64,000 nucleotides of DNA from Amaurobius ferox (GCA_951213105.1 OX578150.1:20934022-20998021), one strand, 5' to 3'. Shown: positions 45,590-57,800, counted from the first letter of the stretch. Translations and numbers: made by a program. The notes: a model not told the origin generated them from the letters alone.

Positions 45590-46805
45590 CCGAATACCCA
45601 TTGAAAATCAACGGTTCCATAATAAGCAACCCCCGAATAACGTGAATTTTTGAATAATTCGCGCTTTACATTTATTGGGGAAATTCAAAATTTTGGTGTT
45701 GGATTAGCCTGTATGCCAAATTTCCAGCCTCTATCAAATTTTAAAGTAGGCGTTTCTTATTTATTAACAAATAGTAGCAAATATTGGAAATCTGAAATTG
45801 CACACTTTCTTCCTTTCGAAAATATATATACCCACCCATACACCAAATTTGAAGTTTTTATCTCATCGCAAAGCATGTTTTACTATCATTTCACTTTTCG
45901 AAGGTGTTGGTGTGCGGAATCCCTCAAAATTACAAATATTGGAAATTTTCTTTTGCACACTTTTTTCTTTTGAATTACCTACCTATACACCAAATTTGAA
46001 GTTTCTATTCCATCGCGAAGCATATTTTTTCTATATGTCTTTCTTTCCGAACGTTTTCGTATGGAGTAGCCACCCCATGAACATTTTTGAAAAACTCTAT
46101 TCTTGTATTTTTTTTATAAAATGATTGTCCCATAAACCAAATATCAAGCCTCTATTACATTTTAAAAGGAGACGTTTCTTATTTTTTCGGGAAATCGAAC
46201 ATTTGGGTTTGCAGCATCCCCTAAAGTGGAAAATATCGGAAAACTGAAATTGCACATGCTTTTTCTTTTGAACTTTCTACCTATAAACTAAATTTCAAGT
46301 GTTTGTCGCATCTCGAAGCATGATTTTTCTTCATATCACCTTTCGAATGCTTTTCTCCGGAGCAGAACATTTTCAAAAATTCTTTTGTCTTGGGTGTTTT
46401 CATCAAATGATTAAGCCATATACCAAATTTTAAGCCTCTATCAAATTTTAAAGCAGGTGTTTCTCATTTGTTCAGCAAATCGAGCATTTCGTTGCACGGC
46501 ACCCCCTAAAGTAGCAAATACTGAAAATCTGAAATCGCACACTTTCTTTCTTTCGAACGGTGTACCCATACACTAAATTTGAAGTCACTATCTTACCGTA
46601 AAGAATGCTTTCCTAGCATTTTTCTTTTTGAACGTTTTGGTGTGGAGCACCCCTTCTACAAAACATTTTTGAAAAATTCGATTTTCCTAGGGAGGGGGGG
46701 TCATCAAGCGATCGACCTGTATACCAAATTACAAGTCTCTATCTATTCAGGAAGTGCCAAACGGATAGACAGACAGACGGACACTTGGCAATTAGTATAT
46801 ATAGA
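45590..46805 (+). repeat. Noncoding repeat element with a ~290-bp internal period
   Basis: Two modules alternate. Module 1 (ACCAAAT.T.AAGCCTCTAT) recurs near 45716, 46134, 46415 and 46718. Module 2 (CACCAAATTTGAAGT..) recurs near 45840, 45988, 46279 and 46570. Successive distances are mostly 281-303 bp. The right end has AGACAGACAGACGGAC followed by TTAGTATATATAGAT, similar in style to the end of the 39369-40792 repeat. Short open frames across it are by-products of the repeat. Confidence 0.7.
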
Positions 46806-47128
46806 TTTCCACGAGATTGAAGATTTACATGCCGTCTGAAAGCACTACCACCTCTAATGTTGAAAGAGGCATTTTACGTTCTTTTCTACAAAAAGTAGCT
46901 TTAACATATGTTATTCAAGTATATATACCTTTATTAAGAATTTCCAATAACTGAATTATTCTTTACAATTTTAAATTTCAAGTGTGCTAATTTATATTTT
47001 ATTTCTATATTATTTTAATTTTAATTCAATGGGTACGATGTATAAATTTGTGATATGTAGATTTATCTTTTTGCTAACAGCGGATATGAAATAAAAACCG
47101 TAAACATTTGGCTCCCAAATTGTTTCAT
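46806..47128. other. AT-rich spacer
   Basis: I see no gene, repeat or signal here. Confidence 0.5.
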
Positions 47129-48600
47129 TAATATCAATTCTTAACTACCTATCAGTTGATTTTGAAACAATAAATTAAAACAATGAACTCAGCAATAATA
47201 CAAAAGTATCCAAATACTATTGTCTATATTTAAATATTTTTAAATTAAATATGTAAATAAATTGATCATCACTATAACCACACATTTAGCTAAATTAAAA
47301 AATCTTTAAAACAAAGCAATTTTAAAAAAATCTCATAAATAATATTTTAATGCAAATTTGGACGACATGTTGGTTGACATTTCTTATCACAACTAAAACT
47401 TTAATATTTTTATCAGGGGGGGCTGATTATACCTAGTGTGTGTGGGGGGGGGACTTAGCTCCCTCTGGCCCTTGCCTGACTACAGTGCTGTGCCAAACGT
47501 CCGGTGCTCACCAGGAATAAAAGCTACCCGCGGGGTTTGCAACTCCAAACGGAATGGATACCACCAGCGGGGTTTGCAGCTATTGGCGCCGACTACGGGA
47601 GGGGGGCAGAGGGGAACCAGCCCCCTCTGGGAAATTGTAAGATTTTTTTCTAACTTCACATTTTATTAAATACCAAAAAATGAAATTTTTTAAACATAAA
47701 AATAATTGAAAGAAAATCCTATCAACGTAAATGTCTCATTTCAGTTCAGCCTTGTTCACATCTTCCTTACCATAGCTCCCTAAATTATCTCTCACACAAA
47801 CCAAGCTCATCTGTTCTCCCAGGAAACATGTTTACGCTAATGACAAAAACATCTGGTTACCAGAACCTTTTCGACTGGCCACTTAATTCAAAGAGAAATG
47901 GAATATTTACAGCCATCTTATTGGCATTTCCAAAAATAGCTGTTTCCCTCCAGTAATAACTATAAATGATAATCACGAAGTAGGGATGACTTATTTTGTC
48001 TACCTAAAGAGATCTTATCTGTAATTACTCCTGGATTCTATATACCAGTGCTATATTTACAAGTGGCATCCATTCCGTTTGAAGCTACAAACCCCGCGGG
48101 TGGTATCCATTCCGTTTGAAGTTGCAAACCCCGCGGGTAGCTTTATTCCTGGTGAGCACTGGACGTTTGGTACAGCACCGTAGTCAGGCAAGGACTAGAG
48201 CGTCACCTCTGAGAGCAGCCTCCGAGCCTACTATCGGAGGTGACGGCCAGGGGCAGCTAAGACCCCACACACACCCACACACACTAGGTATACTCAGCCC
48301 ACCCCCCTGATAAAAATATTAAAGTTTTAGATGTGATAAGAAATGTCAACCAATATGTCATCCAAATTTTGCATAAAAATATTATTTATGAGATTTTTTT
48401 TTATAAATTGGTTTATTTTAAAGATCTTTTAATTTAGCTTAATGTGTGGTTATAGTGATGATCAATTTATATACATATTTAATTTAAAAATATTTAAATA
48501 TAGACAATAGTATTTGGATACATTTGTATTATTGCTGGGTTCATTGTTTTAATTTATTGTGTCATAATCAACTCATAGGTAATTAAGAGTTGATATTAAG
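47129..48600. repeat. Hairpin element with ~0.5-kb inverted arms
   Basis: The left arm (about 47129-47590) is the diverged reverse complement of the right arm (about 48065-48600), with a ~470-bp centre. Both arms contain a 39-bp tandem pair (..CATTCCGTTTGAAG.TGCAAACCCCGCGGG..), G/C-rich blocks and the AT-rich outer part. The outer ends are TTAATATCAA.. and ..TTGATATTAA. No transposase frame is present, so this is a foldback or MITE-like element. No clear target duplication was found. Confidence 0.8.
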
Positions 48601-48818
48601 TGTTAACGTGTATTAACTTTCAGATTTTTTTTTTATTAATTAACAATTTTGCTACTAGTTAATTCTTATAATAAAATCCATTGTAATTATTATACATTAT
48701 AATATTGATGCATAGTAACTATATGGATTTTCCTAATCAACTCTTAGCTTACAAATATAGACCTAAAAAGATTAAAAATATTTATCGTACAATAAATAAA
48801 ACTGCTGATATCTTTCCT

Positions 48819-49000
48819 TCGACCCCGCCCGTCCAACTTACCCGAAGGTGTAAGATATCTGTTTAGACCGCCTTGACAATGCCATCTAATTTAGACTGGA
48901 ACCCAGTGGGGGCGACATCCACAGGGACCGACCCTCCTTCCTTTGCTACCAACCGCTCGGAAGGACTTTCAAACCCACAAACTTAACGTTCTCGTTAACG
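48819..49000 (-). repeat. Decayed SINE 3' part
   Basis: It matches the body and tail of the 21371/54406 SINE (GGAACCCAGTGGGGG, CCACAGGGACCG, CTCGGAAGGACTT) with many differences. The tRNA-like head is missing. Confidence 0.8.
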
Positions 49001-49008
49001 TGACAATA

Positions 49009-49277
49009 ACTTACAAAACTTCTTTGAGGAAAGCATATATATGTCAGTTAGGTGACTACAGTTGCTTCGATGGCATTATAATCCCCCTTTTTCAGGCCAA
49101 AATAACAGTATGCGCTCTTAACAACCACTACTGCTGTTCCTTGGGCAGTTCGTTCTTGGCGGTTGTTAAGGGCGCATACTGTTCTTTTGGCCTGAAGAAG
49201 GGGCTTAAACTGACTTCGAACCAATTGTAGTCACCTAACTGACATATGCTTGCTTTCTTCAAGGCGGCCTTGTAAGT
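49009..49277. repeat. Compact hairpin element, ~115-bp arms
   Basis: The arms 49009-49127 and 49156-49277 are inverted copies (GTCAGTTAGGTGACTAC..CAGTATGCGC against GCGCATACTG..GTAGTCACCTAACTGAC) around a ~28-bp loop. It lies directly next to the SINE relic. RNA from either strand would fold into a long hairpin. Confidence 0.85.
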
Positions 49278-49609
49278 TGCTATATCTTTATCGACTTTGT
49301 GAATCTTTTATATAACTTTATCGGATTGTGCCCCCCCCCCGAGATTTTGAAAACTCGGCGCTTAAGGCCACCACCTAAAATCACGTTCTTATCAGTTAAA
49401 CCTCATGCCTCATTACAATCTTACTTCGTTACCACAGCAAACAAAAAAATAGATCAGTGTTGCCAACTAAAATAGTTTAATGTTACCACCGCAGAAAGGC
49501 TTAGAATTCTCTTGCAATTCCGAAGTTTTTATCAGTAACATTCAGCATACACATTCAGATCACCGCATAAAACCTCCTCCTCAGAAATGAGGAAACTTTC
49601 TCATCTCCT
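49278..49609. other. Spacer before LINE copy 4
   Basis: It contains a C10 run near 49331 and AT-rich sequence. No gene is seen. The end (49610-49622) is the target duplication of copy 4. Confidence 0.5.
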
Positions 49610-49622
49610 CCCAAATGAGGGA

Positions 49623-50255
49623 CCCCTCAAGGGTTCACTTCTTTAGTGAATACAGGTGTTGCAATCCCGAGGTACCTTAGCAATCCTTTTCTTTCCTTTT
49701 TTCTTTCTCTCTCTTTCATTTTCCTCCTCCTTTTATTTGTCTATTCTCCTTTCCTCTTCTTTTTTCTTTTGTTCTCCTTTTGTGTTTTGTGTTTCATGTC
49801 CCTCTCAGCTGCTGGTGTCATCAATGCTGAGCCCTTAGTAAACATCACATCTGCTCTATGGACCCTAGTACCACTCTTCGGCCTCTGCCGTAAGGTACAC
49901 CGTTTGGGATCGGGAATGGGTTCATGTGGGAGTGATGCGAAAGGGGTAGAGCTGCGTGCATCAGTAGTTTTGCTTTCGAGAAACGTTTGCAGTAAACGGT
50001 TCCAGAGGTGAGTTCCTTGGTTGCGTTGGTTGGATGGTGGAGAATGTTTCATATCGAGAAATCCCCCATGGATCCTTGCTGGTCCATGGGCCCTGTGCAC
50101 CAGGTGCACGTTATGGCCCGCTCTCCATCATCTGGCTTTGCGAATGACTCCGGCGGTTACACTTGGCACGTTAGAAAAGTGTGGGGAGACGGAGCCTGGC
50201 GGGGGCTCCGATCGATCTGGAAGTAAACCGTGGTTTTTTATTAGTGGTTACAAGC
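49623..50255 (+). promoter_or_regulatory. LINE copy 4 5' UTR
   Basis: It is homologous to the leaders of copies 1 and A, including the C/T-rich tract (about 49683-49800) and the block GTCTCCCCACAC (reverse strand). It ends at the conserved ORF1 ATG at 50256. Confidence 0.82.
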
Positions 50256-51646
50256 ATGGAGAATTCGAGAATGCCTTTTGTCTTGGGTTCTTCATGCCTT
50301 TCAAGTTCGACTCCAACTATCCCCTTACCCTCCAGGGTGGGGCGTTCCAATTGGGCAGACCAGATAGAGAAGGAGGAAGCTTCAAGATCTATGAGACATC
50401 ATTCCTATGAAAATTAAACATCTTAATCATCAGAGGCAAGATATTTCATCCTGAAAAAAGTAGATGGTTCTTTCAGTAATGTTTCACCATTTCTGATACA
50501 AAAAAGCATACAAGCAATTGTTGGTGATGTCGTTTCTATAAGAAAACTAAGATCAGGAGATTTAATGGTGCAGGTGTCATCCAGTGCACAAGCAAAAAAC
50601 ATCTTGAGTATGAAAACAATGGGAAACTTTGAAACAAATGCTACCATCCACAGATCTTTAAATTTCTCACGGGGGGTAATCTTAGAACCAGACCTCATTT
50701 TTGACTCTGAAGAAGAAATTTTAACAAACCTAAGACAACAGAAAGTATGTGGCGCCCGCCGCATATTTATACGAAGAGAGGGAAAATTTATACCAACAAA
50801 ACATTTGATATTAACTTTCGAAACACCAATTCTGCCCCAATCATTAAACGTAGCATATCTTAAATGTTCAGTAAGACCATACATTCCAAACCCCTAAGAT
50901 GCTTCACTTGTCAAAGATTTGGACACTCAAAGTTGGCATGTCCAGGAAAAGTGACTTGTGCTAATTGTGCAGTGGTTGCACACGATAGTAGCTCTTGTTC
51001 TGAGACAGCAAAATGCAAAAATTGTGAGGGTGAACACCCATCTTACTCATGATCATGTCCTACGTTTAAGCTTGAAAAAGAAATATTGACCCTTAAAGTA
51101 AACAGTAATTCCTCCTATCCAGAAGCAAGAAAAATAGTATGTTCCCGTACACCTAAAGTCGGTACCTCATATGCTGCTTCCATGAGAAATAGTAAACAAA
51201 TAATTTCTATTGGTATTCAAACAGAATCTGAAGATCAACCATTAACATTTCCTGTAACAGAAACATCTACCGGACTTAAAAAATCAGCACCTTCTAACAC
51301 ATATATAAAACCTGCAAAACCTTTAACTAATACTAAAACTAACTTCCATGGAACCACTGAAAACAAAACAATACATGATAAGACAAGCAAAATTAAAGAT
51401 ACTAATACTAAAAATGTAAAAGCAAAACATAAATCTTTAAAGTTGAAAATATCTAAAGAGGGTCCTACCACCAAAAGACCCCCTGAAAGAACAGACTTTT
51501 TAAAGAAAAAATCTAAAAATCAGGCATCTGATGATGATGAGGAGGAGGAGCAGGAGGATGCTGTACATGGATATGTTTCTGAAGATAAAGAGATGGCGAC
51601 AGATGAGGCCTTCCAAGAGCAGCTTGCTTCTGTGCCATCGGATTAA
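50256..51646 (+). pseudogene. LINE copy 4 ORF1
   Basis: The start MENSRMPFVLGSSC matches the family. The frame breaks near 50400 and resumes at 50565 with the RRM-like region (RSLNFSRGVILEPDLIFDSEEEIL). It breaks again near 50895 before the zinc knuckles (CFTCQRFGHSKLAC, CANCAVVAHDSSSC, CKNCEGEHPSYS with TGA at 51049). The Lys-rich tail (51086-51646) ends in an acidic DDDEEEEQED run. ORF2 begins seven bases after the stop, so the TAATG overlap of copy 1 is absent. Confidence 0.87.
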
Positions 51647-51653
51647 ATTTTTT

Positions 51654-54600
51654 ATGGCTACTATTCTTTCTTGGAATTGTCGAGGTCTTCGCAATAAACT
51701 GTATGACATTAAAGCCCTTTTGAATACATACAATCCTGCTTGTATAGCTCTCCTAGAAACATTCTTAAAATCTGCAGACACAGTTAAAATTCGCCGTTTT
51801 AGCACAATTAGGAAAGACTGTGATCATGGAGGAGACAAGGTTTCTGGTGGTGTTGCCTTGCTTGTCTCTCATAACTACCCATCTACCATTCTTCGCTTAA
51901 ATACTCAGCTACAAGCTGTGGCTGTCCGAATTCATCTTACCATATTGATTACAGTTTGCAGTATATACCTTCCACCTAATAACCACATTAATCAAAATGA
52001 ACTCAATAGCTTGATTAGCCAACTTCCTACTCCATATGTGATCTTGGGTGACTTCAATGGTCATAATCCTCTGTGGGGAAGCAAAGACATAAATAGCAGA
52101 GGACAGCAAATTGAGCAGTGTCTTAGTGCTTACAGTCTGTGCCTTTTTAATAATAAGGAATACACTTACTTTCATGAACCTAGCAGGACCTATCACAGTA
52201 TCCACCTTGCTATATGTACACCAGCCATATTTCCATTCTGGAACTTCACAGTTGATAATGATCTCCATAATAGTGATCATCTTCCTATCATCCTGTCTGG
52301 CAGTCATGTCAGGTCATCTGTTAAAAAACCATCTCGATACATTTTTTCAAAAGCCAATTGGACACAATATACTCACCTTGCTGAGATTACTACTGGTATT
52401 ATCCAAAACGGAGATATTGACACTGGTGGATAGAGTTACTCAACTGCTGATCAAGGCAGCAGATGATGCTATTCCAAAAAGCTCTTTAAAAACAACCAAG
52501 TTTCACTTTCCTTGGTGGAGTTCTGAACGTATGGTGACCATGAAGCAACAACGTAAGGCTTGGGGTATTTTTGGGCGTTATCCTACAATGGCCAATTACA
52601 TAGTTTTTAAACAAGCAAAAGTAATTGCTAGAAGAGTTCGTCGAAAGTGTCAACGGGAGTCATGGCAACAGTATGTATCCGAAATAACTTACTCTACTCC
52701 AAGCAAAATCGTATGGGAAAGGATGAAAAAGTGTTCTGGATTATATAGAGAACATCCCATTTCCATTCTAAATTGCAACGGTTCAACTATTAGTTCCTCG
52801 TTAGACATTGCTAATGAAATTGCCAAAGAGTTTGCAAATGTCTCTAATGCAACAAACTACCCTGAACCATTTCTAACTCACAAACTCAGGTCGGAAAGTA
52901 AACCTATTGTTTTCCTAGAAGCAAATAATCAATAGTACAATTCAGAGTTTACCATGACAGAGTTGATGACAGCTTTATCAAAAACACACAAAACTTGTAG
53001 TGGACCAGACAAAATTAATTATCTCATGCTAAAACACCTTTCTCATGACTCCTTGTTGAACCTCCTGCAGCTGTTCAACAGAATCTGGTTCGAACATAAA
53101 TTTCCTAAATCATGGCAAAGAGCTATAACCATTCCCATCATGAAACCAGGTAAGGACCCACTAAGTCCTTTAAGTTATCGACCTATAGCACTTACAAGCT
53201 GTGTATGTAAACTGCTTGAAAAAATGGTAAACGCTAGGCTTGTATATTTTTAGAAGACAATAAAAAATTATCGCCCAATCAAAGTGGCTTTCGACAAGGT
53301 AGATCTACCACCGACAATCTAATTTCCTTAGAATCACAAATTAGGACTGCCTTTCTTAGGCGAAACCATTTAGTTTCCATATTTTTTGATATAGACAAAG
53401 CCTATGATCGAACATGGCGCTATGGTATTATTAAGGACCTATTTGATTTTAATTTAAAGGGTTATCCCATTTTTATCCAAAACTTTTTAGATTTTAGGAC
53501 ATTCCAAGTTCGCATTGGCTCAGTTCTCTCTCACACATATGTACAAGAAGAAGGAGTGCTACAAGGAAGTGTATTGAGTGTGACACTTTTTAATATCAAA
53601 GTCAACAGTATTTTAAACCAATTACCATTGTCAGTTCACAAAACCATGTATGTTGATGATCTGCAAGTTTCCTATCAGGCACATGATATGCGTTCAGTAG
53701 AGCGGCAATGTCAAGCTGCTGTTAATTGTATCTTGCGATGGGCAAACTTGAATGGATTCAGTTTTTCTTCTCAAAAGACATGTTGTGTTCACTTCAAAAG
53801 AAAACGTGGTATTCACTTACCCCCCAGAAATCTTTATGGGAGATGTTAAGATCACAGTAGCAGACGAAGTCAAATTTCTCGGAATCTGGTTTGATAAGAA
53901 ACTCACTTTTTTGCCCCACATCCAAAGACTGCGAACGAAATGTGAGAAAGTTCTGAATATCTTAAAAGTTCTTTCAAATACAAAATGGGGTGCAGATCGG
54001 ATTTCCATGCTTCGAATCTATAAAGCTGTTATTCGGTCAAAGCTAGACTATGGATGTTCTGTGTATGGATCAGCACGAGCATCTGTGCTTAAGAAGCTCC
54101 ATTCAATTCATAATAATGCTCTTCGTATTTGTTCTGGTGCCTTCAAAACTTCTCCTATTCAAAGCATATACGATGACTATAATGAGTCATCACTCGAACT
54201 CAGGCGAGAACAGCTCTCACTGAATTATCACTTTAGAGTCATGTCTATGAACTACCATCCTTTGCAACGGATCGTCCTGGATGTGCAGTACGATCGGCTG
54301 TATTCAGCCCGACCCTCCTGTTTTCCTTCCTTTGGCATGTGAATGCGCAATAGTGTATCATCAACTCCACTAGATAATCACAATGTTAGAAAGAGAAAGG
54401 CTTGTTGTTGTTGAGACCCAGATCGTCCGACCTACCAGAAAGGTGTAAGGTAACTGTTTGGACGGCCGGGAAGTGCCACCCAATTTAGACCGGAACCCAG
54501 TGGGGGAGGCATCCACAGGGACCGTACCCTCCTTCCCCTACCACAAACCTCTCGGAAGGACTTACGGACCCAGATGTTTAACGTGATCGTACTCCGCGTG

Positions 54601-55631
54601 AAAACGGCGGCAGTTTTGGCAGCGGCTGGAATCGAACCCGGGCCTACCGAGTGCAACTCCAGCGCGCTAACCAATGGGCTACCGCGCCCAGAGTGAAAGG
54701 CTTGTGAAATACCTCCATGGCAAGTCCCAAATTTCATTTTTCTCAATCCTTTTGATAATTTTTTAAAGAGTAGTACACCTGATTCCATTTATGTTCAACT
54801 TTTTGCAGAACATAGAGATTTATTTAAGGAGTTCACTCCTATTTTTACAGATGGCTCCAAAACAGCAGCACATGTCGGATTTGCTTATGTATGTAATGAT
54901 ATAGTTAAGTCTTTTAAACTTCATACCTCATGCTCCATTTTTACTGCAGAAATCACAGCAATTCACCAGTCATTAATTTTCATCACTCATCAAAGGGTAA
55001 AAAAATACATCATATATACAGATTCATTAAGTTCTTTGCAATTACTTTCATCCAGAATGGCCATGCTTCATCCCATTGCCTCAGATATCCTCCAACTTGT
55101 GCATCGTCTGAAGGCACGAGGACACCATATTCAATTTTGTTGGGTACCTGGTTATGTTGATATAAAGGGAAACGAATTGACTGATACCGCTGCAAAAACA
55201 ACTAATCGTATTCTGAATCATCCCATTCCTTTGACAGATATTAAAAAACTATTAGTAAAATATTATATGATAAATGGCAACATTCATGGAATCAGCAAAC
55301 TCAAAACAAATTGTATGAGATAAAGCCTTTAATACAAAAGTGGACTAGTTTTCAGTGTAGGAAACTTGATGTTATATTAACTCGTTTGCGCATTGATCAT
55401 ACTCGATTTACCCATAGACACTTACTCTTAAGAGAAATTGAACCCTTTTGTAATAGTTGTCAGACCTCAGCAAGTATCAAACATATTTTAATTGAGTGTT
55501 CGAAATATAAACAGTTCTGTTTTAAGCATTTCAAGACTTATACTATACATTTGGCAGAATTGATTGGAGAAAATCCTCATTTAGAGCTTTTCCCATTCCT
55601 ACTGGACATTGGTTTTTTCCATCATTTTTAA
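51654..55631 (+). pseudogene. LINE copy 4 ORF2, multiple lesions and a SINE insertion
   Basis: The ATG at 51654 starts the endonuclease (LSWNCRGLRNKL, LLETFLKS, GDFNGHNPLWGS, NSDHLPII). The usual Asp in the xIDLAxC motif is His here (HLAICTP). Frameshifts occur near 52420, 52930, 53250 and 53815. The reverse transcriptase has RAITIPIMKPGKDP, DIDKAYDRTWRYG and YVDDLQVSYQ. A SINE cuts the region before RNase H (54406-54690). RNase H has FTDGSKTAAHVG, YTDSLSSLQ and WVPGYVDIKGNELTD. The end (CNSCQTSASIKHILIEC) stops at 55631. Confidence 0.9.
54406..54690 (-). repeat. tRNA-derived SINE in LINE copy 4
   Basis: It reads on the minus strand: GGGCGCGGTAGCCC head with A box, B box (GGTTCGATTCC), ~200-bp body and (CAA)n tail. 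It is flanked by the duplication GAAAGGCTTGT at 54395-54405 and 54695-54705. It is one complete unit of the SINE seen as a pair at 21371-21940. Confidence 0.92.
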
Positions 55632-55855
55632 CGTCACCTTTTAAAACCTTTTAGTCATTTTTCATGTCGTTTTCATTGCTGTACATGTTCCATAGTCATG
55701 CTTTTTTCACACATTATCACTCTTTTAAATTATACACGTGCTTTAATCCATACTAATTTAAGTATATTGGTACCATATGTCTGGCGCAGCATATCCTCTT
55801 TGGGTCTTGTGCCATTAAACCATAATCAACCAACCAACCATACCCAAATGAGGGA

Positions 55856-57430
55856 ACCTTCCTCATTCCGCAATATTCTGTTGTTGTTGTAGAATACACC
55901 TCATTGCACGCAATTTTTATTTGAAGTTTTCAATTTCTGGTCATACCATGAGCTTACTTGCTCTTACTCCTTAATCATACAATTCAGCTGCAATCAATCA
56001 GCTTTAATCTATCTATAAACATTGATTTCATTGTTTAAAACAAAAATTTGAAGATAAAGCAAGTCTCTCTAACTCTATGGTTTAAATACTCAGGTTCTGA
56101 ATTTTAAAATTGGGATGACCTCTCAATATTAATTTTCCTGTTTAGCTGAATGATGGAGATGGTCTCTTCTCTAACTCCATGAGCTGAATACAGTTTTTCT
56201 TTTAGTCTTATGACCATATGCAATTGCGTCATGTTGTAGCAACGCCTTCGGCCTGGAATATAAGCACAAAAATAGCAAAAAAAAAAAAATTCAAATTTTA
56301 AAGGGCTATGTTTCCAGACCTAAGGGTTAGTTTGAAAAACAGATTTCAGATTTGGATTTAGCATGGTCGAAAGAGTTTTCTCAGCCTTCTGCTGAACATT
56401 CCGTGCTCTGATATGCGGACACTGCGATTTTAGAGAAGTGACCGGCAAAGTCCGCGCGCTTCGTGTGCTACGCCCGTCCAAGTACACCACGGCCACACAT
56501 GGGAAACAGGAACCGGCACACATCCATTCCCGCTGACCCTTCCCATCCGCTCCTAAAATTGATAGACACAGGCGAGCCATGCACTGCTCCCATTCAACAT
56601 TACTATTTCTTATGCGACTCCCTATCAAAACAGACATACTATACCAACAACTAACATAACGCAACCCTCTAACAAACCAATTTAGCAAGTTTAATACCTC
56701 AAACTTTTTATCAAGTTTTCAATTTTTGGTCATACCATGGAAGAAAAGGGACTGATCTCTTAACTTTATAGGTCATACAATTCAGCTCCAACCTATCTAT
56801 CTATCTATAAAAAAAGTTTACATTAATCGCATTGTTTAAAACGTGTATTTGAAGATTAGGCAAGAATCAAGTCTCCTCCATAGTTTAAATATTCATACCA
56901 TGGAGGTAAAAGTAAGGAGTTAAAACTTCATATTAAGAAAATGCCGATATCGTTTGAAACAATAATTCAAGTGGCACTCAGATACGATAAGTAGCCCTGC
57001 ATTGCATGCATTTCTATTGCGAAAGATCTGAAGTATTTATTTAAACTGTCAATTTTGTAAAAATAAGTTATGAGAGCAATGCAAACTAGAACTGAAACAG
57101 TAAAGAATATTCCTACGTATTCGAAACTATCTTATCTTTCAATTTATTTTTATCCCCCCATATTCTGTACTTTATCCTACAACTATGAAAAACAATTTGG
57201 TTAATTGAATTATTATCTTTCATTTAAAAATAATCAAAAATACATATACTAAATATTAGGCATTTCTGTTGTGTCAATTAACAATAGCAGCTACTTTACT
57301 AACACTAGAGACATCTAGATATAATTCTCAAAGCATTATGGTATTTTCAAGCGTTTCATCCATGAGAGTTTTATCTCCCTCTTTCTAACTCCATGTTTCA
57401 TACTCTGAATTTTTAAATAGGGAAGTAGAA
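55856..57430. repeat. Unassigned DNA with a diverged ~180-bp direct repeat
   Basis: 55921-56093 and 56704-56885 share ordered blocks (TTTTCAATTT.TGGTCATACCATG, CATACAATTCAGCT.CAA, ATTGTTTAAAAC, TTTGAAGAT.A). A GC-richer island at 56390-56600 has a 122-codon minus-strand frame with no resemblance. No gene is supported. Confidence 0.55.
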
Positions 57431-57473
57431 GAGGAACGACAGTTGAAGGGCAGCAGGAGCAAGAGAGCATGAA

Positions 57474-57611
57474 TGACGTCACGGAGGATGACGTCATGAT
57501 GACGTCACGTTATCTTATCAGATGACGTCATCGGCTTATCTTATCAGATGACGTCACTGATAAGCTTATCTTATCGGATGACTCATTCGATAAGATTATC
57601 GGCTGACGTCA
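57474..57611. promoter_or_regulatory. Cluster of six TGACGTCA sites with GATA-type and AP-1-like sites
   Basis: The CRE palindrome TGACGTCA occurs at 57474, 57489, 57500, 57523, 57549 and 57604, and an AP-1-like TGACTCA at 57579. Between them are about nine TTATC/GATAA motifs. Part is a tandem repeat of CTTATCTTATCAGATGACG. CREB/ATF factors bind the first motif and GATA factors the second in animals; a regulatory role here is inferred. Confidence 0.6.
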
Positions 57612-57734
57612 TGTACTGACACAGACAGTGAGGTTGAAGAAGACCTTGGCGGCCATCTTGGAAATTTTGGTGGCGCCCTCTATTGACAGGTTGGAGAACT
57701 GTGTTGGCTAAAAGGAAAGAATTGGTTCTGGACT

Positions 57735-57800
57735 GAGCTGGATTCGAACTGGGGACCCCTTGCACCGTAGGAGAGTGCTTTAACCAGTATACACTTTGAG
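57735..57800 (-). repeat. tRNA-like sequence, probable SINE head relic
   Basis: The minus strand has an A-box-like TATACTGGTTAAAGC (57776-57790) and a B box AGTTCGAATCC (57740-57750) at tRNA-like spacing. A full cloverleaf is not convincing, so a SINE relic is more likely than a working tRNA gene. Confidence 0.5.

Larger units (their letters stand above)
49623..55842 (+). mobile_element. Family X-related LINE, copy 4, full length but decayed
   Basis: It is flanked by the 13-bp duplication CCCAAATGAGGGA (49610-49622 and 55843-55855). The 5' end CCCCTCAAGGGTTCAC matches copies 1 and A. The 3' end is ..ACCATAATCAACC with a short (CAAC)n tail. Removing the SINE at 54406-54690 leaves about 5.9 kb, the expected full length. 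Both ORFs have several frameshifts and stops. Its protein sequence is a separate, older subfamily from copies 1, A and B. Confidence 0.92.

Noticed and set aside
56320..56688. 122-codon minus-strand frame in a GC-richer island
   Set aside because: No family resemblance and no splice or promoter support. It could be an exon relic but cannot be argued from sequence alone.
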